From positions 1-5,440 of the forward strand of contig CALZJY010000162.1 of NCBI GenBank assembly GCA_945787925.1: a stretch of DNA of 5,440 bases. Reading direction: 5' to 3'. Each line of letters opens with the position of its first letter. Within the stretch, counting starts at the first letter, position 1. Both the position numbers and the translations under genes were made by a program. Shown piece by piece: positions 1 through 5,081 of this stretch. The notes beneath the pieces are model-generated. The model saw only the letters and a program-made list of their open reading frames with translations. It searched no databases and was not told the origin of the DNA. The stretch is from an uncultured Anaerosporobacter sp. (GTDB lineage: Bacteria > Bacillota > Clostridia > Lachnospirales > Lachnospiraceae).

Positions 1-86
1 AAAAACTCTCCGAGGGATGCGCACTCCGCTTACGCTACGGCGCGACAAAGTGATATGGCCCTGAGAAAAAAAGATGTGCAAAGCCT

Positions 87-112
87 AGAGTGGCGAAGCC
101 ACTTTGTTCTTT
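87..112 (+). terminator. Terminator-like hairpin at the upstream edge
   Basis: Bases 87-94 pair with 98-105 around a GAA loop (core AGTGGC-GAA-GCCACT, one G.T pair near the base), followed by the T-rich stretch TTTGTTCTTT. It may end transcription of whatever lies upstream of the window. The T-run is interrupted by G and C, and the -35 of the ileS promoter overlaps its 3' side, so this is a moderate call. An alternative partner exists: ACAAAGTG at 45-52 is complementary to 100-107 and would compete with this stem. Confidence 0.45.
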
Positions 113-132
113 ATACGAGATTGGTTTATAAT
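104..132 (+). promoter_or_regulatory. Sigma-A-type promoter of ileS
   Basis: A perfect -10 box TATAAT (127-132) lies 17 nt downstream of TTGTTC (104-109), which keeps the TTG of the -35 consensus. Transcription would start near 139, giving an untranslated leader of about 180 nt before ileS. The match at -10 and the ideal spacing are seen directly; activity is inferred. Confidence 0.6.
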
Positions 133-138
133 TCCTTG

Positions 139-303
139 TAAACGAAAAGTCTCGGCGTATCAACCGAAGAAAAGGGTGAGAAGCGAAAGCCAAGGGCTGT
201 CCTGTGTTTTTGATTCATAAGGATTGGACATAATATGAGATAAATGTTTGATTTATCAGGTCTTTTCTGCTTTGCAGGAAGACGCTTCATAAATAATCAT
301 GGC
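139..303 (+). promoter_or_regulatory. Structured 5' leader of ileS, class not recognised
   Basis: The stretch between the predicted transcription start and the ribosome site contains successive hairpins. TGTCC 198-202 pairs with GGACA 226-230. GATAAAT 239-245 pairs perfectly with ATTTATC 251-257 around a 5-nt loop. Bases 260-270 pair with 274-283 (one bulged T, TTT loop, GCAG/CTGC next to the loop). A weaker TCGG/CCGA stem sits at 152-167. Clostridial ileS genes are commonly controlled by an isoleucine T-box, but I see no T-box consensus (AGGGTGGNACCGCG-like) and no terminator with a U-run. It may be an unrecognised leader or simply a long 5' UTR. Confidence 0.4.
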
Positions 304-310
304 AAAGGAG
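304..310 (+). promoter_or_regulatory. Ribosome binding site of ileS
   Basis: AAAGGAG ends 7 nt before the ATG at 318, a standard Firmicutes spacing that fixes the ileS start. Confidence 0.85.
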
Positions 311-317
311 AGTTAGT

Positions 318-3300
318 ATGTACGAAAAAGTATCTACAAATATGAATTTCGTCGACAGAGAAAAAGAAGTTCTAAAGTTTTGGAACGACAACGAAATCTT
401 TAAAAAGAGTATTGATTCCAGAAAAGAAGGAGAAACCTACACCTTTTATGACGGCCCTCCTACTGCAAACGGAAAGCCACATATCGGCCACGTTTTAACA
501 CGTGTTATCAAGGATATGATTCCAAGATACCGTACTATGAAGGGTTACATGGTACCAAGAAAAGCAGGTTGGGATACTCACGGTCTTCCAGTTGAGCTTG
601 AAGTAGAAAAATTATTAGAATTAAACGGCAAGGACCAGATTGAACAGTACGGTTTAGAGCCATTTATCGATAAATGTAAGGAAAGCGTATGGAAATACAA
701 AGGAATGTGGGAAGACTTCTCCGGCACCGTTGGTTTCTGGGCTGATATGGAACACCCATATGTCACATACGACAATAACTTCATTGAATCCGAATGGTGG
801 GCATTAAAGAAGATCTTTGACAGAGGCTTATTATACAAAGGTTATAAGATCGTTCCTTACTGTCCAAGATGTGGAACACCTTTAGCATCTCATGAAGTAG
901 CACAGGGCTATAAGGATGTAAAGGAAAAATCCGCAATCGCTAAATTCCGCGTAAAAGGCACTGAAAATGAATATATCTTAGCATGGACAACAACACCTTG
1001 GACACTTCCTTCTAACGTTGCACTTTGTGTAAACCCAGACGAAACTTATGTTAAGGCAGAAGTTCAGGTTAATGCAAAAGGTGATGTGATTAAAGCAGCT
1101 AAAGAAGGCGAAGAAGCAACGGAAGCAAACACACCAGTAGGAACCGAATACTATATCTTAGCAGAAGCGCTTCTTAAGGTAATCGAAGGCGACTATAAGA
1201 TCGTAGAAAAATACACTGGTAAAGACTTAGAGTACAAAGAATATGATCCATTATTCGACTACGCAATGAACAATGCAGACGGAACTAAAAATCCAAATGC
1301 AAACAGAGATAACATCAACGGCAAGAAGGCATTCTATGTGACATGTGATTCTTACGTAACATTAACTGATGGTACTGGTGTTGTTCATATTGCTCCTGCA
1401 TTCGGTGAAGACGATGCGAACGTTGGCCGTAACTACGACCTTCCATTTGTACAGTTAGTAGATGAAAAAGGTCAGATGAAACCAGAAGTAACTGATTTCG
1501 CAGGTGAATTCTGCAAGTCAAGTGATGAAGGCGTAATGCGTTTATTAAAGGCGAACGGAAACCTGTTCAAAGTATTAAAATACGAACACAGCTACCCATT
1601 CTGCTGGAGATGTGATACACCACTTCTTTACTATGCAAGAGAATCCTGGTTTATCAAGATGACAGCTGTTAAGGAAGACTTAATCCGCAACAACAATACA
1701 ATTAACTGGATTCCAGAAACAATCGGTACTGGTCGTTTTGGAAACTGGCTTGAAAATGTATCCGACTGGGGTATCAGCCGTAACCGTTACTGGGGAACAC
1801 CACTTAACGTTTGGACTTGTGAATGTGGCAAGGTCCATGCAATCGGATCCATCGAAGAATTAAAATCCATGTCCGATAACTGCCCAGATAATATCGAGCT
1901 TCACCGCCCATATATCGATGCGGTAACCATCAAGTGTCCAGACTGTGGTAAGGAAATGCACCGTGTTCCAGAAGTAATCGACTGCTGGTTCGATTCCGGT
2001 TCTATGCCATTTGCACAGCATCATTATCCATTTGAAAATAAAGATTTATTTGAACAGCAGTTCCCAGCTGATTTCATTTCCGAAGCGGTTGACCAGACAA
2101 GAGGATGGTTCTACTCCTTACTTGCAATCTCAACCTTAATCTTCAACAAGGCTCCTTATAAGAATGTTATCGTATTAGGACATGTTCAGGATGAAAATGG
2201 CCAGAAGATGAGTAAGAGTAAAGGAAATGCGGTAGATCCATTTGATGCATTACAGCAGTATGGCGCAGATGCAATCCGCTGGTATTTCTATATCAACTCC
2301 GCTCCATGGTTACCAAACCGTTTCCACGGAAAGGCAGTAGTAGAAGGTCAGCGTAAGTTCTTAGGTACTTTATGGAATACCTACGCATTCTTCGTATTAT
2401 ACGCAAATATCGATAACTTCGATGCGACAAAATACACATTAGATTACGATAAGCTTTCTGTTATGGATAAGTGGTTATTATCTAAGTTAAATACGGTTGT
2501 AAAGACGGTTGATGAAAACTTAGCAAACTACAAAATCCCTGAAACAGCAAGAGCATTACAGGACTTCGTAGATGAAATGAGTAACTGGTATGTACGTCGT
2601 GGCCGTGAAAGATTCTGGGCTAAGGGAATGGAACAGGATAAGATCAATGCTTACATGACTCTTTACACAGCTTTAGTTACAATCGCAAAAGCAAGTGCTC
2701 CAATGATTCCATTTATGGCAGAAGACATCTACCGTAACTTAGTATGCTCCATCGATAAGACTGCTCCAGAAAGCGTTCATTTATGTGACTTCCCAGTTGT
2801 AAATGAAGCTCATATCAACAAGCAGTTAGAAAAAGACATGGAAGCTGTACTTGATATCGTAGTTCTTGGCCGTGCATGCAGAAACGCATCCAACATCAAG
2901 CAGAGACAGCCAATCGCTAACATGTATGTAAAAGCTGACTTAACTTATACAGATGCGAACGGTAACAACGTAGAAGGCATGTCTGATTTCTACAAAGAAA
3001 TCATCGAAGACGAATTAAATGTGAAGAAAGTATCCTTTACATCTGACGTTCGTAACTTCACATCCTACACATTTAAGCCACAGCTTAAGACATTAGGACG
3101 TCGTTTCGGTTCTAAGTTAAATGCCCTTAAGGAAGTATTAGCAAACTTAAATGGCAATGCAGCAATGGATGAGTTAAACGAAAAAGGCACATTAACCATC
3201 ACATTAGACGGTGTAAACGAAGTATTAGAAAAAGACGACTTATTAATCGATGCAGCACAGACAGAAGGCTATGTATCTGACTCTGATTATGGCATCACAG

Positions 3301-3587
3301 TTGTTCTTGATACAAACTTAACACCTGAATTAATTGAAGAAGGCTTCGTACGTGAAGTGATCAGCAAGGTTCAGACAATGCGTAAGGACGCAGGCTTTGA
3401 AGTTATGGATCACATCACCGTTTATGCTTCTGGCAATGCGAAGTTAGAAGAGATCATCACAAAGAACGCAGAGGAAATTAAATCTGTCGTACTTGCCGAT
3501 GAAATCAAATTTGACTCCCTCTCCGGTTTCACTAAGTCTTGGAACCTAAACGGAGAAGACATCGATCTTGGCGTAGAGAAACGCTAG
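318..3587 (+). CDS. ileS: Isoleucyl-tRNA synthetase, long type-2 form
   Basis: This cytoplasmic enzyme activates isoleucine with ATP and loads it onto tRNA-Ile, and hydrolyses mischarged Val-tRNA. The 1089-residue frame is complete. The Rossmann fold carries HIGH at residues 55-58 after YDGPPTANGKP, and KMSKS at 630-634. The inserted CP1 editing domain shows the threonine-rich WTTTPWTLPSN (223-233) and GTGVVHIAPAFGEDD (352-366) with the conserved Asp pair. Cysteine pairs at 182/185, 429/432, 501/503 and 540/543 suggest zinc sites in the CP region. The anticodon-binding domain includes WYVRRGRERFW from residue 757. The length, near 1090 rather than about 930, and the lack of a terminal zinc finger fit the eukaryote-like IleS2 class, whose members are known to be less sensitive to mupirocin. 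HIGH is canonical, so the altered motif linked to hyper-resistance is absent. The gene appears monocistronic. Confidence 0.97.
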   Translation: MYEKVSTNMNFVDREKEVLKFWNDNEIFKKSIDSRKEGETYTFYDGPPTANGKPHIGHVLTRVIKDMIPRYRTMKGYMVPRKAGWDTHGLPVELEVEKLLELNGKDQIEQYGLEPFIDKCKESVWKYKGMWEDFSGTVGFWADMEHPYVTYDNNFIESEWWALKKIFDRGLLYKGYKIVPYCPRCGTPLASHEVAQGYKDVKEKSAIAKFRVKGTENEYILAWTTTPWTLPSNVALCVNPDETYVKAEVQVNAKGDVIKAAKEGEEATEANTPVGTEYYILAEALLKVIEGDYKIVEKYTGKDLEYKEYDPLFDYAMNNADGTKNPNANRDNINGKKAFYVTCDSYVTLTDGTGVVHIAPAFGEDDANVGRNYDLPFVQLVDEKGQMKPEVTDFAGEFCKSSDEGVMRLLKANGNLFKVLKYEHSYPFCWRCDTPLLYYARESWFIKMTAVKEDLIRNNNTINWIPETIGTGRFGNWLENVSDWGISRNRYWGTPLNVWTCECGKVHAIGSIEELKSMSDNCPDNIELHRPYIDAVTIKCPDCGKEMHRVPEVIDCWFDSGSMPFAQHHYPFENKDLFEQQFPADFISEAVDQTRGWFYSLLAISTLIFNKAPYKNVIVLGHVQDENGQKMSKSKGNAVDPFDALQQYGADAIRWYFYINSAPWLPNRFHGKAVVEGQRKFLGTLWNTYAFFVLYANIDNFDATKYTLDYDKLSVMDKWLLSKLNTVVKTVDENLANYKIPETARALQDFVDEMSNWYVRRGRERFWAKGMEQDKINAYMTLYTALVTIAKASAPMIPFMAEDIYRNLVCSIDKTAPESVHLCDFPVVNEAHINKQLEKDMEAVLDIVVLGRACRNASNIKQRQPIANMYVKADLTYTDANGNNVEGMSDFYKEIIEDELNVKKVSFTSDVRNFTSYTFKPQLKTLGRRFGSKLNALKEVLANLNGNAAMDELNEKGTLTITLDGVNEVLEKDDLLIDAAQTEGYVSDSDYGITVVLDTNLTPELIEEGFVREVISKVQTMRKDAGFEVMDHITVYASGNAKLEEIITKNAEEIKSVVLADEIKFDSLSGFTKSWNLNGEDIDLGVEKR

Positions 3588-3596
3588 GATTCGGGG

Positions 3597-3854
3597 GAGG
3601 TCGCAAAAAGACCTGGTCGTGAGCCAGCAATCGATGGTCCGATGTTCGGACGCGAGAGCGGACAGTGAGGGGCAGGATCCTCGCCTATCAGACAGAACAA
3701 ACCTCTGTCTGCTATGCAAGGATTCTGCCCCTCACTGTTCGTCTCGAGCCGGACATCCGGACCATCGATTACTGTCTCACAACCAGGTCTTTTTGCGACC
3801 TCACAATGCGTTTCCAAAAGCGAAACGCATTGTGAAAAGACACTAGTAAGTGGC
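3597..3854 (+). repeat. Structured palindromic element E1
   Basis: Family not recognised. The 206-bp main hairpin (3597-3802) has an outer stem of 44 positions (3597-3640 with 3759-3802), 41 of them Watson-Crick (exceptions at 3618, 3624, 3628). A conserved core follows: 3641-3668 opposite 3733-3758, with small asymmetric bulges. Then come a middle stem (3669-3683 with 3717-3731) and an apical stem CAGACAGA/TCTGTCTG with loop ACAAACC. A separate 14-bp perfect hairpin follows at 3801-3835, then a tail with ACACTAG and GTGG. The same architecture, with identical core blocks, recurs on the opposite strand at 4758-5018. It starts 9 nt after the ileS stop and would lie in that transcript's 3' UTR. 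There is no U-run, so it is not a standard intrinsic terminator. The strand that gives the functional form is undecided; I define E1 as plus. Reading frames crossing it are by-products of the palindrome. Confidence 0.85.
3801..3835 (+). repeat. Small perfect hairpin of E1
   Basis: Fourteen base pairs (3801-3814 with 3822-3835) close a 7-nt loop CAAAAGC. The loop-proximal part GCGTTTC/GAAACGC is identical in E2. Two adjacent pairs (A3806-T3830, T3807-A3829) are replaced by G-C and C-G in E2. Its first two bases are also the last two of the large hairpin, so the two stems abut or compete. AAAAGAC follows it, not a T-run. Confidence 0.8.
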
Positions 3855-3876
3855 AATCAAAAAGGAAAAATATAGA

Positions 3877-3905
3877 TTGTAGTTTTTATGAGGTTGCGAT
3901 ATGCT
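3877..3905 (+). promoter_or_regulatory. Candidate promoter for the GNAT gene
   Basis: TTGTAG (3877-3882) and TATGCT (3900-3905) are separated by 17 nt and match the consensus boxes at 3/6 and 4/6 positions. It would give a leader of about 105 nt containing the micro-ORF at 3945. TTGCGA (3894-3899) with a weak ATAAAT at 3916 is an alternative. The AT-rich background makes chance matches likely. Confidence 0.3.
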
Positions 3906-3944
3906 GTAGGTATAGATAAATCGGAATTTACAGGAGGCATTACG

Positions 3945-3965
3945 ATGGCATTATTATATTTATAA
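3945..3965 (+). CDS. Six-codon micro-ORF with a strong ribosome site
   Basis: AGGAGG (3932-3937) lies 7 nt upstream of ATG GCA TTA TTA TAT TTA TAA, which would encode MALLYL. The Shine-Dalgarno sequence and spacing are as good as those of the real genes here, but the product is tiny. It could be a leader peptide of the GNAT mRNA, with three leucine TTA codons, or the severed start of a gene truncated by deletion. No function can be assigned. Confidence 0.3.
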   Translation: MALLYL

Positions 3966-4002
3966 AATTGGGGATTCCTTATTAACGAGTTTTCAAGAAT
4001 AC

Positions 4003-4007
4003 GGAGG
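4003..4007 (+). promoter_or_regulatory. Ribosome binding site of the GNAT gene
   Basis: GGAGG sits 10 nt before the ATG at 4018 in an AT-rich, probably unstructured context. This supports the chosen start. Confidence 0.75.
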
Positions 4008-4017
4008 AAATAATATA

Positions 4018-4428
4018 ATGGAATTTTCAATAAAAGAATATAGTAAATATAATGAAAGCGAAATATTAAATCTTTATCAGAGTGTAGGGTGGATAAATTA
4101 TACAAATAATCCTAATATGTTGAAAAATGCTTATACAAATTCATTAAAGATACTTGCTGCATATGAGAATGAAAAATTACTTGGAATTATAAGAGTTGTC
4201 GGAGATGGTTATTCTATTGTTTTCATTCAAGATATTATAGTTTTACCAGAATATCAGAGTCATGGAATTGGTACAGCATTACTTAAGAAAATACTTGAAA
4301 TATACCAGAATGTTTATCAGAAATCCTTGCTTACTGATAATACGGATAAAACAATTCAATTCTATAAATCAGTAGGATTTGAAATGGATACAGATATTGA
4401 ATGTAGAGTTTTTACAAAAATGTTTTGA
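4018..4428 (+). CDS. GNAT-family N-acetyltransferase
   Basis: The 136-residue protein is a single GNAT domain and would transfer the acetyl group of acetyl-CoA to an amine of an unknown substrate. Visible landmarks are the N-terminal helix region with YQSVGWINYT (20-29), strands LLGIIRVVGDGYS (54-66) and FIQDIIVLPEY (69-79), the acetyl-CoA pyrophosphate loop YQSHGIG (79-85, Q-x-x-G-x-G) followed by helix TALLKKIL, and the C-terminal FYKSVGF near residue 114. No signal peptide or membrane segment is present. The length is normal for small stand-alone GNATs. GC content by hand count is 106 of 408 bases (26%), far below the sampled ileS segments near 40%, suggesting acquisition from an AT-richer source. 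It has its own ribosome site and terminator and lies between the inverted elements E1 and E2. Substrate specificity cannot be inferred. Confidence 0.9.
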   Translation: MEFSIKEYSKYNESEILNLYQSVGWINYTNNPNMLKNAYTNSLKILAAYENEKLLGIIRVVGDGYSIVFIQDIIVLPEYQSHGIGTALLKKILEIYQNVYQKSLLTDNTDKTIQFYKSVGFEMDTDIECRVFTKMF

Positions 4429-4452
4429 ATTTTCAAAAATAAGCTATATAGA

Positions 4453-4477
4453 CAACTTCTAATTTGTAGAGTAGTTG
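4453..4477 (+). repeat. Small hairpin downstream of the GNAT gene
   Basis: CAACT (4453-4457) plus TCTA (4458-4461) pair with TAGA (4467-4470) and AGTTG (4473-4477), with loop ATTTG and a GT bulge. It lies just before the terminator and could stabilise the 3' end. The function is speculative. Confidence 0.4.
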
Positions 4478-4713
4478 AACACGTTAAGACAGGTGCTAGG
4501 GACAATGATTCCTAGCACCTGTCTTTTTATCTGAAACGTCCTGAGTACATACTTGATAGCCTCCATAAACTTTGCCACAACTTCGTATCGGCATAGCCCA
4601 TTTTTGATGCATTCAAAAGTAGCTAGATCTAATGCCTTCAGAAGCGTCAGGAGACTTGGAAATACCCTTCTTCTTTCTTCATCTTCACTTAATCCCTCCC
4701 CATCTCCCGTATC
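4462..4713 (-). pseudogene. Possible decayed 3' gene remnant, minus strand
   Basis: Read leftward from 4713, just after an in-frame TGA (4714-4716), a frame stays open for 84 codons to a TAG at 4459-4461. The part from about 4692 to 4530 looks protein-like: LSEDEERRRVFPSLL, then LDLATFECIKNGL, then VVAKFMEAIKYVLRTF, suggesting amphipathic helices. Beyond that it reads through the GNAT terminator hairpin, so any original C-terminus has been lost or replaced. There is no plausible start codon or ribosome site at its 5' end. I do not recognise the family; chance openness is possible. Confidence 0.25.
4486..4528 (+). terminator. Rho-independent terminator of the GNAT gene
   Basis: Bases 4486-4500 pair perfectly with 4511-4525 (15 bp, core GACAGGTGCTAGG) around a 10-nt loop, and the 3' side runs into TTTTT (4524-4528) and AT. 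It lies 57 nt after the GNAT stop. On the minus strand the hairpin is followed by AACG rather than a T-run, so it acts mainly on plus-strand transcripts. Confidence 0.9.
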
Positions 4714-4770
4714 TCACCCCAGATGTTCGTACCGCCTCACCGTCTCCCCACGTCCTCCGCCCCACGCTAG
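4671..4770 (+). other. Pyrimidine-rich tract beside E2
   Basis: By hand count 76 of these 100 plus-strand bases are C or T, starting with an unbroken run TTCTTTCTTC and continuing with blocks such as CCCTCCCC and GTCTCCCCACGTCC. No gene, promoter or terminator is visible on either strand within 4714-4757. The bias ends at the E2 tail. It may be degenerate low-complexity DNA. Confidence 0.5.
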
Positions 4771-5018
4771 TGTGTGCGGATCACAGCGCGTTTCTTTGAA
4801 ACGCGCTGTGATCTCGGACGTCACCCCGGCACCGCGGACGGCAGGCAATATGGTTTTGGATGTCCGGCTCGAGACGAACAGTGGCGGGGGAAGTCCTTGA
4901 ATAGCAGACAGTGGTTTTGTGTCTGATAGGCAAGGACTTCCCATGTCACTGTCCGCTCTCGCGTCCGAACATCAAAACCATATTGCCTGCCGTCCGCGGT
5001 GCCGGGGTGACGTCCGAG
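4758..5018 (-). repeat. Structured palindromic element E2, inverted copy of E1
   Basis: E2 reads in the same sense as E1 when taken from the minus strand. The main hairpin is 206 bp (4813-5018), the same length as in E1. Its outer stem pairs 4813-4857 with 4974-5018 at all 45 positions and is very GC-rich. The core blocks 4946-4973 (28 nt) and 4858-4883 (26 nt), the 12-nt block at 4920-4931 and the 10- and 6-nt blocks at 4901-4910 and 4894-4899 are identical to E1. The middle stem (4885-4899 with 4931-4945) differs in sequence but pairs. The small hairpin lies at 4779-4813, and the tail with ACACTAG and GTGG runs to about 4758. It sits 63 nt before the oxidoreductase start and could lie in its 5' UTR. 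The family is not recognised. Confidence 0.85.
4779..4813 (-). repeat. Small perfect hairpin of E2
   Basis: Sixteen base pairs (4779-4794 with 4798-4813) close a TTT loop on the plus strand. It is the counterpart of 3801-3835. The GCGTTTC/GAAACGC part and the TCACA/TGTGA part are identical, and the two pairs between them are changed on both sides (G4786-C4806, C4787-G4805). It shares one base with the end of the large hairpin. Confidence 0.8.
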
Positions 5019-5021
5019 GCC

Positions 5022-5042
5022 CCCAAAGGAATGTTTTTTGGG
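5022..5042 (+). repeat. Short hairpin between E2 and the oxidoreductase gene
   Basis: CCCAAA (5022-5027) pairs with TTTGGG (5037-5042) around a 9-nt loop. It contains a T6 run and an ATG but no convincing promoter. No clear sigma-A boxes are seen in 5019-5081, so the gene's promoter is either weak or lies within or before E2. Confidence 0.3.
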
Positions 5043-5061
5043 AATATGCGCATGCTAGGGG

Positions 5062-5072
5062 AAAAGGAGGTG
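5062..5072 (+). promoter_or_regulatory. Strong Shine-Dalgarno deciding the oxidoreductase start
   Basis: AAAAGGAGGTG is a full complement of the 16S rRNA 3' end. Its AGGAGG (5065-5070) lies 11 nt before GTG 5082, slightly long but acceptable. The in-frame ATGs at 5031, 5046 and 5052 lie upstream of it and lack a properly spaced site. Confidence 0.65.
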
Positions 5073-5081
5073 TTTGGAAAG

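Noticed and set aside
1..141. Open plus-strand frame from base 1 to a TAA at 139-141
   Set aside because: It covers the terminator-like hairpin and the promoter, its translation has no recognisable protein character, and no start is visible; chance openness is more likely than the 3' end of a gene.
139..317. T-box riboswitch upstream of ileS
   Set aside because: The conserved T-box sequence and a downstream terminator hairpin are not visible; GGGTGAG at 174-180 is too weak a match.
578..1521. Minus-strand open frames at 578-838 and 1315-1521
   Set aside because: Both lie wholly within ileS in antisense and have no start signals or protein character.
3597..3835. E1 as an ordinary intrinsic terminator
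   Set aside because: Neither hairpin is followed by a T-run on either strand, and the size and conserved internal blocks exceed what a terminator needs.
3584..3856. Overlapping open frames on both strands across E1 (minus 3584-3856, plus 3619-3846)
   Set aside because: They are by-products of the palindrome: no ribosome sites, no protein-like features, and the differences between E1 and E2 preserve base pairing rather than codons.
3597..5018. Integron attC sites
   Set aside because: attC sites of one array share orientation and carry characteristic core sites (RYYYAAC/GTTRRRY); here the elements are inverted, far longer in stem, and no integrase gene is present. Kept only as an analogy.
3597..5018. 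CRISPR array or insertion sequence with transposase
   Set aside because: There are no regularly spaced direct repeats and no transposase frame in the window.
3584..5058. CTAG at 3584, 3843, 4767 and 5055 as target-site duplications of the two elements
   Set aside because: The distance from the palindrome differs greatly on the 5' side (9 versus 36 nt), so only the 3' CTAG appears to be part of the element.
5031..5081. ATG at 5031, 5046 or 5052 as the oxidoreductase start
   Set aside because: The strong Shine-Dalgarno at 5062-5072 lies downstream of all three, and the N-terminus starting at GTG 5082 fits the family better.
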